In this document: positions 38,411 through 50,849 of the stretch, in pieces | Layout of the letters: every line of letters starts with the position of its first letter | Position numbering within the stretch: position 1 is the first letter of the stretch | Assembly (NCBI GenBank): GCA_035041965.1 | Contig: JAPYMA010003028.1 | Location: forward strand, 1-64,000 | Direction of reading: 5' to 3' | DNA: 64,000 nucleotides | DNA from: Anisakis pegreffii | Taxonomy: Eukaryota; Nematoda; Chromadorea; Rhabditida; Anisakidae | Made by a program: the position numbers and the translations under genes | Notes under the pieces: generated by a model | Told to the model about the DNA's origin: nothing | The model's database searches: none | Seen by the model: the letters and a program-made list of their open reading frames with translations, nothing else

Positions 38411-40129
38411 TATCTCATATCCATGACAAATCACACTCGCCTGTAAATTACCTGTTCTCGTTGACACAAGTAATAAGGCAGAGGAATCAACATTTAAGAC
38501 ACAAGGAGCGGTATTTATTCGGGTTATTTTAAACGATGTGTGCTGACTTGGCATCGATGTGAAAAGACTTAGTTTTTGACACAAGAGAAATTGCTTGAAT
38601 CATTTTACATACGACGAATAATTTGAATATTCAGATCATTGATCAATACGCAATACAGATTCTTATTACTCTATTGGATAACATATCGTTGAGTCAGCGT
38701 TTATCGCGCTTTTGAATATTAAAATTTTGTGATTATGTAAATTTGGCATATTTCAATTTAGTTTGAAAACTAACAGTGACACCGTGGTAAATTGAGAATC
38801 ATCGTGCTCGGTTATAGTCAGGAAGATTTATGATATATGGATATGGACTTTTCTCAACAATTACTCGAATGGTGATTGCACGCGTGTTCACTCGAACAAA
38901 TGACATGAATTTTTTTGGATCGATTTTGAGCCTATCTTCTGAGGAAATATCGAGTATTGTAGGATCGAGTGGTCTCAATGAGCGCTGAATTAATTATCCC
39001 CACTGGCATTTGATGAAGTTGGATGAATTTTATCGTTATTATCATTAATTGTAGCGGAAGAAGGATATCACCTGTGGAAGAGTGCCTTGATATTGGTTAT
39101 AAAAGAGAAGTATGGACTCATAGTGACTCATTCTAATTACTGATTTCAATTTCATCGTTAGTCATTTCAAATATTTTACATATTGCGCGACAACTCAGCA
39201 ACGCACGCTTTGCTCAAGTTTAATGTCAAATAACGATTTCATCCACTTTATTCGTTTGTGCTTTCAGCTTGCGATCGACCAGGTAATCTCTCTGAATATT
39301 TCGACTTAGGCGTGGTTGATGATTCTTTTTTGATTTAAGCACTTGTTCATAATAACTGGACAAATTTCGTTGCATTGGATTTTTTGGAGAAATTGTTTGA
39401 TTTATTGTCAGAGAACGTTTCTGTGCTTAGCGTTTTTCATATTCTTCAATGAGTCAGTGTTCATACTCTTTAAGGCATGGTATTCCGCAAAAACAACCGA
39501 TACTTTCATGCGATAACAAGCAGAAAGATAAGGTAAGCTGAACTTTACGAAACACTACCAATCAGAACACTCGCATTCGATAGCGATCAGTTTGAGAATC
39601 ATCAAATTTGCCATCGTTATGATGAGATCTTATCACTACTATCATTATTGCCACTGCATTTATGTTGTTGTTGATTTTGCTCCGTCTCCAGTTTTGTCAT
39701 GGGTCGAGATATTTAGATATATCGATAGAGAGGTTTATTGCCGTGTAAAAAATATACGCAAGCAATAATTCATCGAGTTTCACATTCGAATGAAAGGCAC
39801 AACGCTCTAATATAATGTTGAATTGAAAAAAGAGTAAAAATAATAAAAAATGAAAAATTTTGAATAGAAATAGAAACTTAGATGTAATTCTTTCTCATTC
39901 TGCGATACATGATACACAACGGTTACATGATATAAGGTAAGGTATGAATAACGAGGTTTAAGTGCAAATTAGAGAACATTTAATTAAATTATACGATAGC
40001 ATTTTATTAAGTTATATTTCAATCATAGTTATCCTTATTAATGTTATTGCTGACAATGAAATGATTGCTGATGTCATGAACAGTATAATGGCGATTATTT
40101 CATTAATGCTCTACGCTGATCATTTCAGG
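38411..40129. other. Intergenic between the two glct genes
   Basis: AT-rich with no supported exon. An in-frame open stretch from 39962 into the second glct gene is most likely 5' leader, since a TTTCAG lies directly before the ATG at 40130. Confidence 0.4.
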
Positions 40130-42845
40130 ATGCCTCGTGCGCACTTCGACGGGAATAGCTGTACATCCGCAAAGGCACGTGCTCTCATAACACTGCTCCT
40201 AGTGGCCATCACATTTTCATTTCTTATTTACTTCAAACTACAACGGATCTCTGGGAGCTTTACACGATTTTCGGATGGAAAAGTTCCGCATGAAACTATA
40301 AAGGCTATCAAAATGGGATGCAGTGAAAAAATTTGGAATAACTGGCCACCCGCTAAAAGCCTACGGCGTTATATTATTGTCGTCACTCCAACTCATCACC
40401 GTTCGACACGAATACCTGATATGACAAGGTACACAATTCTTCGAATCAATCGCTCATCGAATATTTCGACTCAGACGTAATTGATGCTATCAAATGACTG
40501 TGTCACCTCCAAATATGGTGTAACATTCAGCAAACGATTTTAGGATGGAAACGTAACCACCACGAAGAAAGGAAACATATGCAAACCGAAATTGTCGTCA
40601 GAATTTCTCCGCACAAAAGTTTTCGCCTTCTAGGGACTGTAGAAGGTGGCAAAATATTGTTCCTCTTGAAGTTTCATATCCGAATGATTTGTCGGTTGCT
40701 TGAGCATCGAGCTAGAACGATTTCGCTTGGTCATCACAAGTTGGGAATATGCAACTGTGCATATTACCGATCTTGAGGCGTATTGTCATGAAGCGCCCAT
40801 GCGGTCAAATAACTTCATAGTGGCACACGGTCATTTCAGATTATCGCAAACACTGATGCACATTGACAATTTGATATGGATTGTTATCGAGGATTCTGCC
40901 ACAGAAAGCAGTCATATCAGGCGTTTGCTGAAGCGCAGTAGACTGCCTTTTTGTTACATGGCGGTCGAACGCGATCGAAGTCTCCCAGGTGATCATTTTT
41001 TTGATTTATCCAACACCATTATCATTGCATGCTCATGTGTTTGACGTGCTGTGAATCGTTCAAGACTGCCTGCATTGTGCGCGCTATCATTATAACACGA
41101 ACAGGTAATTGGATATTGTGCAAGCCAGATCACAGCAAATCATAGTGAGGGTATACTGTGTGGGGAGGCGGTTTATGTGGGGTTTTTATATGCGGGGTTG
41201 ATTGGTATATTGCTGTGTCATGGGTTTTGTCATTGATACATTGTTGCTGTTAGCATTTGTCAGCTTTTTTGGACCGTATGACACGAAAGTTTTGAGTTTC
41301 CAGTGCGAGGATGGACTGCGCGAGAGTTTGCGTTGAGACTTTTGAAGGAACGATTCAGAAATTTCGGCGATCGTGCCGTCGTTTACTTCGCTGATGACGA
41401 TAACTCGTATGATGTGCGACTTTTTGATGGGTACATTCGTAACGTTGAAACCGTTGGAGTGTGGGCTGTAGGTGAGTGAGCATGCCTTTTCATTCAGCTG
41501 TTTCGCTTGCACATCTGATTACTAACGTAAACAGATCACAAACGATCTGATCTTGAAGTAAGAATTAATCATTTCTACAACCACAGTTGAGATTGAATCG
41601 TGTATAAGACTACTGATGAGTTCGCAATGATGGTTTGGAACTCAATTATATCAACTTGGCGAATTTGAGCATACGAGACTGAAGAATTTCAAATCAGCAT
41701 AATGGTCACAGAGAACTGGTGATGATAACTTGCACTGTTTGCAGTCACTCATCGCTCATCAAACATAATAATACTTTAGTTTAATTCGGTGTAGCAATCA
41801 AATGCTTAAGTGTTGTTTTTCAGGTCTTGCTGGAAAGTCAGCAGTAGAAGCTCAACAAGTGGATCCAAACGGAAATGTTGTTGGATGGCTTACGCAATAC
41901 GCACCAAAGCGTACCTGGGCAATCGATATGGCCGGTTTTGCAATCAATTTGAAGTTGATATTATCGAATAAGTGGGTTTCTATGTCTCTATGAATGCATT
42001 CGCCTAATGAAGTGGTTCTCAACCTTCCACCCCCACCCCCCCCCCCCTCAGCACCCTCTAGAAAATTTTAAGATGTCCATGCATCTCTGAAAGTATAGTT
42101 AAAATGTGCCCGCACCACTCACAGCATCCACTTTAGATCCCTCGTCCATTACAGTGAGTGTCTCCAGTCTAGATGAGCATATGCTTTCGGAATATGATGT
42201 GTCCTTTGAAAAATCTACACGGTAAAGACCATCCTGGCTTACTTTTCACACATGTAAGCGTTGTAATCAGCCTTCGTCTACTTTAGTGTATAGGAAATAA
42301 AAAGTTATCTCGCACCTCCGATTGAAAACACTAGCGTAGTGATATGATAACGATGTTCTTGATAAAAACGATCCTTACCAATAGCAATACTCTTATCGTA
42401 TACACACCATTGTTTTGTACATTAAGTGACAATGTACAGCAGCACGTTCTCATTAAAAGTATTAATCCGGAAATTTGATTGATGAAGTGCTAACGGGTGC
42501 CCTTGAGGAATGACATTGCTAGTTTGCATTCAAGATCTGCTCGAACGAGTACTTTGAAGTTGTGAATGACGATTCTGTAATAATCCTTCAAAATAGCGAT
42601 CTACCGTTGAGCACCGTCATTAGTAAACGAATGATGAGAATGAAATTTTCAGTGCAACATTCCGAAATTGCCAATATTCATCACCAGAGCCGTGTCTCCT
42701 CTCAACGCTCAACATTCGAATGTCCAATCTGCAACCTTTTGGTCACTTGAATGAACCACGCGATATCTTGGTTTGGCATACAAAAACACTGGTGGAGATC
42801 AATAAACGTAATGCTAAAACTTATGGTTATGTAGTGGAGAGTTGA
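40130..42845 (+). CDS. Glucuronyltransferase-family protein (B3GAT/glct-like), catalytic residues intact
   Basis: Seen: exons 40130-40428, 40840-40988, 41304-41471, 41824-41971 and 42653-42845 join in frame to 318 residues. The ATG follows CATTTCAGG, a probable trans-splice site. One membrane segment (ALITLLLVAITFSFLIYF) gives a type II Golgi topology. Catalytic domain landmarks: YIIVVTPTHHRSTRIPDM, LIWIVIEDS, RGWTAREFALRLLKE, VVYFADDDNSYDVRLFD (the DDD metal/UDP motif), VGVWAVG, WAIDMAGFAINLKLIL, PEPCLL (catalytic Glu position) and RDILVWHTKT. Known: GT43 enzymes add GlcA to galactose, as in the glycosaminoglycan linker or other glycans. The specific acceptor is not readable here; nematodes carry several glct paralogues besides sqv-8. 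Intron phases equal those of the upstream paralogue. Confidence 0.9.
42006..42060 (+). mobile_element. hAT-like transposon end in an intron
   Basis: AGTGGTTCTCAACC followed by a C-rich run resembles the classic hAT terminal sequence CAGTGGTTCTCAACC. It lies in intron 4 of the second glct gene. The matching opposite end was not found nearby, although GAGAACCACTG occurs at about 46562 beside another element. Confidence 0.35.
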
Positions 42846-43084
42846 ATGTGGTATCGGTAAATTGCATTTTCTTGGTCTATTCCAAATGTGACTAGCTGAG
42901 TTGTTCTAATGTGATCGTAACTGTTGTTGATGTCTGTGTTGCGATGGTGATAATTATTGGTTCATTATCGTTGTTATGATTACTGTTGTTCTCATTATCA
43001 TTGTTCTTAATGGTAATACTGTCGTTATTTTTACCATTGCTACAGTTATTGACAGTGATATTGTTATTGTTATCATTATTATTT

Positions 43085-43127
<43 letters not shown>

Positions 43128-43376
43128 TGTTATAATTATCGCTAGTATCGCTATTATAGTTTCTTTTATTTATTTCTATGGTGGACTACTTTTATTGTTT
43201 ATTCCCGAATTTGTTGTTGATTAACAATTTTTATTGTTTATTCCCAAGGAACTGTTTTCTGAGTTAAGGACTACTTTTATTCCCAAGTTTCTTGTTACTG
43301 TTTTGTGAATGATTGTTGTTAATAAATTAAAGTGTGCCATTGGGTGATCAGTTGAACGATGAATAAGAATGAATGT
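42846..43376. other. Intergenic with simple repeat
   Basis: Mostly T/A-rich. An (ATT)n run of about 50 bases lies at 43076-43130. The Ile-rich open frame across it is a product of the repeat. Confidence 0.6.
43076..43130 (+). repeat. (ATT)n microsatellite
   Basis: Uninterrupted ATT triplets flanked by degenerate ATT/GTT sequence. Confidence 0.9.
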
Positions 43377-43382
43377 TTTATT
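43377..43382 (-). terminator. Polyadenylation signal of the Met/Gly-rich gene
   Basis: AATAAA on the minus strand about 95 bases downstream of the stop codon at 43478. Confidence 0.55.
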
Positions 43383-43477
43383 ATGACTGCAAACATGGTG
43401 AGTATGGTAACTGAACTGTTTCGGATCAGAATGGGCGATGATATGATGGATGATAGCATTGTTTGACCGTGCAAATT

Positions 43478-45147
43478 TCATCTCAATAAAGGATGCGATA
43501 TATTCCTGGCGATAATCACTGAGCGTTTTTTGCGTCCGAACCCACAACCCATCATGCCACCACCCATCATGCCGCCACCCATCATCCCACCACCCATCAT
43601 ACCACCCATCATAGCACCGCGCATCATCATCGGCATCATACCGTAACATCGATTCATGCACATCGGTAAGCATACTGGTGTGCAGCACGGACAACATCTT
43701 CCCATTAGTGGTGGCATAATCGGAGGCATAATGGGTGGACGCAGAATCTGAAAAAAAAGTTAGCAAACTGAGTCGATATTAACCCATTCAAACAGGTTTT
43801 AATGATGTGATTCAATCTTTTCGATCACATACGAATGTGTATGTTGGTGAAGGGAATAGTATTATAAGAAAGTTATGCCTTGTTCACCTGTACAAGAATA
43901 CCTCTTGGACAATGCCTAAGATATTCGAAGGCAGTGTCAAGGTGGCAACTGTCCTAGAACGAGGCATCTCAATCGATCATTAAAGGGACTTTCAACAATG
44001 ACTAAAGATCGAAGCTTAGAGAGCGTTGTGGTAAATGTTCAACCGTGAGTGAGCAGAATGTTTTACTACTTAATGAAAGGGATGCGAAATCAAAGTGAGC
44101 AGAATGAAATTCAAAGCTTCAACAAAGTGCAATACTCAGTCATTATCACTTAGTTCTCATGAAACTTTCAATCAGTGGGTTCAGCTTGATAGTGGAACGA
44201 AATGTGGTTCATTCATTGCTAATGTTGGATAAGTCTGAGTGGATCATACGGAATTACAGATGAAATCCAGGTTCGTCATGAACGGACACTGACGCGAACG
44301 TAGAGAACAGGATTGATTTTGAAATCAGCCACAATAACAACTAATGTTAATAGTCATGATAAGAATAGCAGAAAGCATCAATCATAAGCTAATCATCGAA
44401 AAATGACCAAGAATTGGGCATCAACTTACCGGTGGAGGCATTATTGGTGGCATTATCATAGGTGGTATCATAGGTGGCATCATAGGAGGCATCATCATTG
44501 GGCAACAACCAATCTGCCGTTTTATCCGATCCCATAACTTAGACGTGGTTGAATTTTCGAATGTGGAATTGAGTGGTTGCTGAGTGAGATTATTGAATTC
44601 ACTCGCATTGAACATCTGAAATTTGAGTGATAGCTTCTAGGAGAGCTGTAGAATACAGAATATTCTTTGATGAAATAGAGAATTTCTTTGCAAATTACTT
44701 TGAAATTTCTCAACACTGCAACTCAACGATGCGAATGGTCATGTAAATAGTGATGGGAATTCATAGAAAGATAATTCCTTATGGTTATTTGGAATCATAC
44801 CGTTCTGCAATATTTCAAGAATCATGCATAACGAGGATTATGCAGTAGAGCTCAAATTTTTTCCAGTATCATTGCTCTAGTTTTGAGCAGCAATGAAATT
44901 TGAACTCATATTAGGCGATTGAATTTTTGATAAGGCAAAAAAATAAGCCTTCCACTGATTCTAAATTGATTGAAAAACTAACTTGAGTGCTGTCATCAAC
45001 TTTGTTCGAAGCATCGTTATGACCAGTAATGATACTACAGTGAGAAAATACTATCACTGAAATGATTTGAAGAAGTAAAATGCTTCGGCTGGTTGTAACT
45101 GCAGTTTTGGAAGCAATATGTAGCGCAGACACGTCATTCCGTGTCAT
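43478..45147 (-). CDS. Secreted Met/Gly/Pro-rich protein with dibasic processing sites
   Basis: Seen: three exons (44983-45147, 44430-44615, 43478-43747), all phase 0, give 206 residues. The N-terminus has a hydrophobic segment SILLLQIISVIVFSHCSI that can serve as a signal peptide. A basic site DRIKRQIGCCP follows, then a run of MMPPMIPP-type repeats, a cysteine cluster CCPCCTPVCLPMC, several GGGMM repeats and a second basic site GRKKRSV near the C-terminus. Function is unknown. The layout suggests a secreted, proprotein-convertase-processed structural or metal-binding protein; Met- and Cys-rich segments can bind copper, but this is inference. Neighbour: the divergent Cys/Pro-rich secreted gene at 47.8 kb. 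The start ATG at 45147 is the first in frame with the signal segment. Confidence 0.75.
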
Positions 45148-45892
45148 TACTATTTCAGGAAAGCAAACGGATTCAGACCGTCTTCTGACTTCAAATGGAA
45201 CACCAACTTTGGGCGAGTTGAAAATAAACTAAGTGATGAGTTTGTTTTTTTCAATAGGCAATTACGAAAGCATGCCAAAAAAACAGGTCAAGTATAAACT
45301 GTTGTATGTGTATGGTATGCACAATAACTACTCGAATAGTGATGCGTGTTCAAGTTGTGCCATAGATACCATACCATACCCATTCAATATTTGTTAATAT
45401 CATGAATATTCACTTGAATTCGACTTGACAGACCCTCATAACAATGGCTTGAAGAGTAACGATTACTTTTACTATTCATAAATGTTACTGATATTTCTAA
45501 AGTGTTCCAGTTAATATGCATGGCCACTTTTGTATTTCAAAATGAGGCATTTCGGTTCTACTTTCTTATTTTGCACTTACATTTTATTAGAGATGTAGAT
45601 GAAGTTACATTGAAATGCAATGAGAAGAAATTTTCTGCTTAACGCAAATAAACAAAGTCCCATGTGAATACTTGCGAATAGAAGATATTTCTCAAGAAAA
45701 GTGCTTTATCTTAACATTATTTTGTTGCTCTGCAGTAGATCAGACGCTTTGATATGATAAAGTCCCACATTAATGCGATATTTTTGGTCCCATCAGTATG
45801 AAATAAACTTGTGGCATAACAAGGAATAGTCACCCAAAAAATCAGGAACAAATGGAAAACTGGTGCGGAAGTTTCTCAGCGCCGTGAAAGAA

Positions 45893-46455
45893 ATTAGTGT
45901 CGTGGACAGTTGTATTGCTCATTACTGCAATTGATGATGAATGCATGAAAAGCTATTGTCTGTGACACGTTCACTTCGAACTGTTTTGCATGATTCTCAT
46001 TCTTTTCAGACGTGTTGTATTCACTCTCATAGCTATTCCATGTGAACATCCTTCTCTTGATGAGTTTTTCTCATTCATTTCGTCTCATTCCACTTCTCAA
46101 CTTCTCATTCTGTAACATATACTATTTACTGGATGCGTTGACGAGTGTTGACAGCCGAAATCAACAATAAAGCAATCGAATATTATTGCTCGGCAACATT
46201 CGAGAGTCAAATGATCAATTATAGAGTGTATTGTATAGAATGAGAATTTGAGTTTAATTGTTGAGTGAAATGAATGAGAAATTTACAAAAGAGAAAACTT
46301 TTGGTGATAAAAGTTATGAGAGCGATTGTAATAGCACGGAAAAGAATGAAAACCCTGTTAAAGCGTGCTAACGATACTCAGGAAACACGAGAATGAAGAA
46401 TGTTGCCATCAACTAACCGCATTTACGTATTCCATTTAGAAAACACCATCACAAT
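45893..46455 (+). mobile_element. Dispersed foldback element, copy 2
   Basis: Matches 37807-38410 in the same orientation with scattered substitutions and small indels. It lies in the region between the two divergent secreted-protein genes. GAGAACCACTG and TACCCGAAACGGGTA occur just beyond its right edge. Confidence 0.7.
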
Positions 46456-47679
46456 GGCGTTCTATCATGAAATAACAACTGCACGAAGTACTAATTTCCC
46501 GACATCCTCCATTACCCTTTAACACCTCCAAATTACCCGAAACGGGTAATTTCACCTGTATGAGAACCACTGTTACAGAGAGGCATAAACAGAAAAGTGA
46601 GACGGCCTGGTATTTCATCCTATTTAGTTTTTTCTCGGTAATTGTAAGAAATTGTCAAGAACGAACGAAGAGTCATCGGTTTGGGTTTTTTTCAGTTTCC
46701 AATAGTTGATTGTAATCGCCGTGAGTTTCTCATCTGCCATAAGAATTGAACGCAAAAGTTTTTGCGTCGAGTTGCATCTGTCTATTTGTTTAGTTGACGA
46801 AGAACAGACGATCAGTAGTAGTTGGGTAAACATAGACAATGATGAATTGCTAAGGAATTACCCGGTAGAGTGTGTTTTATACAGCTGGAATATGAGACAG
46901 GTAACAATGTTCCTCTCCGAAATCTTGATTTTTGATGCATTACGATGTTGTCAAGTGCAGGGATTCCATGATTCAGAAGATATTCCCATTAATTCAATCA
47001 GATACTCTGATGGGCAGCTGAGAATCTGAAGAGGATGAGGAAAGTTTGAACAGAAGCACTCTTGATGGTTGATCAACAGAGTCAGATAATATGTTTGCGG
47101 ATGAGATGATTAGTGAGATGCTGATTGTGAGCAGATTTTTTAAATTTTATGTAATTATTGTCACATCCATAAAATTTAGACAGTGTCAAGTGCGCTGAAA
47201 ATGCTCAAAATTTTAGCTTTTTCCGGCTTGAAGCCACTGCTGAATCAGTGAAAAAATGAATCAAACGAACGCATTACGCACTCAACGAAAACATCAGCTC
47301 TCCGTTACATTCCTCATCTTTGAGGTAGCAAACACACTGACGTGCTGATCAAAATATTTTCGTTGAACATCGTTGTGTTTGTGGTTGAGAACATAACAAT
47401 ATAGAAATTGACTCATGAATGAGTTGATCAAAGCTTGACAAGAATGACTCGACTAAAAGTACACATAAACATAATCACAATCATAATAGTAACTGTAAGG
47501 AATCGATGTGATAAACGCAATGAAAGTTACTGTTAGAAGACTGGTTTTTCGTAAATCTTCTACGCTCACATATATTTGCGCGACATTTGGAAGTCTCGAA
47601 GCATGAGAGAAATTGTTTAGCTGAGTGTGAGTCTATTGGGTAAATAAAGGTTTGAAGTCAAGTTTGCATTCAGTCTCTT
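46456..47679. other. Unassigned region upstream of the Cys/Pro-rich gene
   Basis: Overlapping open frames occur on both strands at 46624-46910. The minus-strand one starts MFTQLLLIVCSSSTK, like a weak signal peptide; the plus-strand one ends at a GTAACA donor. Neither has domain support and only one could be real. Confidence 0.3.
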
Positions 47680-47687
47680 TATATAAA
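47680..47687 (+). promoter_or_regulatory. TATA box of the Cys/Pro-rich gene
   Basis: TATATAAA sits 89 bases upstream of the ATG at 47776, a spacing that would give a short 5' UTR. Confidence 0.5.
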
Positions 47688-47775
47688 CCGTTCAAGAGAG
47701 CATTTGAAACACATCGTCAATGTGCTCTTCCTCCTGAACTTTTCAGTTTATTCGATCATTTCTAGCCACTCAACT

Positions 47776-50722
47776 ATGCTCAACCACTGCCAATATCACG
47801 ATATTGTTGGACATATTTTCATTTATTATTTCTTGATAGACGGAGTTGTGAACGCTGTATGTATACGCTAAAATTTTGAAATTTTATTTTTTTAGTTGGT
47901 TAAATTGAGTTGTTTCTCGAGTAATCCAACAATAATGATGAATGCTTATATGCTGTCAGTCATAATGATCTAAAATGTTTATCATGATTTATCCGAGAGA
48001 AATTTGATCATGGATTTATCGAAATTTGATCCATTGAGCTTTGTTCAAGCTTGTTAGCAAATCGCTCATTCCCAGAGAGTTTCAGGAAACTTCATTTCAA
48101 TCGTAATAGTTCAGTGAATGTTTATTGGACAACCTTAAATTAGAGAAAATTTGGGACCAAATCCAGTATGTAACGATGGATAAGAGTTTAAATTTTAGTA
48201 TAGCAACAATGAAGTTGTGATAAGAGCAAAGCGACAGAACTGTGGATGGGCCGGTTACTGTGGCCAAGAATGCTGCATGGATATTCAGATACATTACGAT
48301 CAACCACAGCAACTACCTCCGGCACCTGATTGTTATGATTGTGGTCAAGGTAAGTGAGCACCTTATTGAATCGTGCAATTTGTTGGTCATGACGCTGTGT
48401 TTCAGCCTCGAAGATTCGCTACTGATGGCTGGCAAGATTGTGTCGTTGCAGAATAAAATTTCTGGTAGAACTGATAAGAGTTAACAGCTTCAGCTTTAAA
48501 TGGTATGAATTTTAGAACCGCAAGAACCTTGCGAGCCACCATGCTATGAGCAGCCACCATGTGACTATGGATGCGTAGAGCCACAGCAACCTTGTGGTTC
48601 AGGATGTGTACAACCACAACAAGCGCCTTGCTATGATTCAGGTTGTGAGCAGTGGTCACCATCGTGCTGCCCACAACCTTACCCATATCCAGAGCCATGT
48701 CAGTGTATATGCTCTTCATTCCTGCCCTTATCAGACATTACTGTTGCATTCGTGAATCTCGTTTTTTTATGATAGTTTTACTGTGAGAACAATCAAATCA
48801 GCATAATGAAGTGATCATCCTCAACTCGAACCAATCGCATTCATTTTGCGATAGAATCTTTGAAATTTTTTGGTTTCTTGTTCGTAGTTATTCAATTCTG
48901 GTTCACTCGAAACAATAATTTCTGGTGTGATTTCATTCTGCGATTCGAGCTTTCGCGGTTTTTCAGCTGGACCCTGCTGTGACGAACCGTTGGAGACGCC
49001 CTCACCCGAGACATTACCTCCTGAAACTCCGTCAACAACGACCACTCCTCCTCCAACAACAACCACACAAAGCACACCTCCACCTACATCGCCATCAACT
49101 TACCCTCCCTATCAACCCCCTTACCAACCACAACCCTATCAACCACCCTATCAGCCATATCCATACTGCAGTCAGTGCTCCTATCCTTATAATGTTGTGA
49201 TCAGCGTTCAATGCGTTCCATCATGTCAACCTACCTGTCATCGGGCATGTTCATCCCAACCATACCATATACAGTCTCAGTATTATCCAGCAACAACTTC
49301 ATGCGCTAGACAAGTGAGTAGCTCACGTTGATTGTTTTGTTCCACAAAAATACTTCATACTTTACTACCAATAGCATCTACATATCTAAATGCGAGTAAT
49401 GTTATTGCTCCAATGTTCATTAATGTTGAGCATTCCATCAGTTATTTGTTGAAGTGTTGAACTCAAAAACAAGTACCGAATGAACAAGCTAATTTTTATT
49501 TACGGACTTTAAGTTGTCATGTAGGAAACACTTACAATTAGTTTGCAGCATCTAATCGTGAGTTTCCATTCGAATAAAACAGTGCACACTAAACAATATA
49601 ATTTCCCGTAAGTGATGAAATTTCATTGCATGATCTTTAGTGAATGATCAATTGACATGTGCATACATGTATTTGTTTATTAGATATTCGGATAAACAAA
49701 ATCCACAGTTCAAAAGTATAGTGATTTTAGTTAGTTGTATGGCACACAATTCAGATGGATGCACCACTTGCATTCATCACCCTCCCACACTCATCGCTCG
49801 CGCAATCTCAATGAATTCATTGAAAAACTTCTGAAGTGGTATTGGAGAAAAGGATGAGGAGGGCTGACAGTAAATCATGAACCCTCCTCCTCCGTCTTCC
49901 CAACAAAAAAAACTGACTATGAGATGGTATCTGTAAATAGTTCTTCATCGAACAACAACGAATGCGTTCAGCAATACAAATTTCGTCATCTCACCTCTAT
50001 TATGCATAGTCAAAAATCATCAGCACACAATTCTTATTATTCTTCATTCTTCTTCTTATAACATTCATAAACATCACGCTTTTTCTAATTATGATTCACA
50101 CCCAGAATCTAACGCAAATAAGAGAAATGAAAACAAACTTTTTCAAACGTTCTCAAACACGGCTATACTGTATTACGCTAGTGCCTAGTCTTTCTTATAA
50201 CCAGTGAAAATTTGAGTGGATAAAAGGGACTGAAACGAACTGAAGCGGTATTCTTGAATAGTATGCTTTAGTTGATGATATTATGTGATCAAATATCATA
50301 ACTCTGGTGAGCTTATCAAGTTGAAAAAATAATTTGATGAAAAGCAAAAGTCCAAATTTTTGAAGTTCGTCTGAGAAGTGCATATCGAACGCTTGATGAT
50401 GCTCATTAGCTAGATTCATCAACATTGCCGTTACTTCGTCATGAAGAAGCAGAAAAATCCATAGCACATCATCTCTTTTGAACAGACGCTGTGCATATCT
50501 GCCGACATTAAACGTGGATGCAGCAACGGATTACATTCCATATCCAACGATGAATTGATTCATCAGTAATTCATTTAATTTAAGAGGAGTTTGATGCGAT
50601 TTCAATTGCAGAATTGTATTTGCTCATACGGTTACGTGCAATGTGCTCAACAAACATGCTGTTTACGTTATCGTTACATGCGACATCGACGATCAGCCAT
50701 TTCCTCACCTCTTAAATCATGA
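47776..50722 (+). CDS. Secreted Cys/Pro/Gln-rich protein
   Basis: Seen: exons 47776-47856, 48238-48349, 48516-48698, 48967-49313 and 50612-50722 join in frame to 277 residues. Exon 1 encodes a hydrophobic leader (IVGHIFIYYFLIDGVVNA) with a likely cleavage before NCGWAGYCGQECC. Then come EPQEPCEPPCYEQPPC-type repeats, CCPQPYPYPEP, a Thr/Pro-rich linker (TPSTTTTPPPTTTTQS), YPPYQPPYQPQPYQPP repeats, further Cys pairs, and a last exon CICSYGYVQCAQQTCC ending in a basic YMRHRRSA. The exon 3/4 junction is the weakest point; a donor four bases later with an acceptor at CGATTCGAG also keeps frame. Composition suggests an extracellular structural protein such as cuticle, eggshell or mucin-like material. 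This is inference. Confidence 0.72.
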
Positions 50723-50768
50723 ATTTTTGTTTTGAATTGTCATTTGTGAATTCGTTTTGATTTGTTTT

Positions 50769-50774
50769 AATAAA
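50769..50774 (+). terminator. Polyadenylation signal of the Cys/Pro-rich gene
   Basis: AATAAA 46 bases after the stop codon at 50722. Confidence 0.6.
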
Positions 50775-50849
50775 ACTTATAAATAAATGGTTTAGCTATT
50801 CATCGTCGGTTGAAACGAAGTATTATACCTTAATAACACATTTTCATTC

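Noticed and set aside
42976..43224. Ile-rich 82-codon frame
   Set aside because: Product of the (ATT)n microsatellite.
46624..46910. Overlapping frames on both strands, one with a weak signal peptide
   Set aside because: They are mutually exclusive and neither has a partner exon, polyadenylation signal or recognisable domain.
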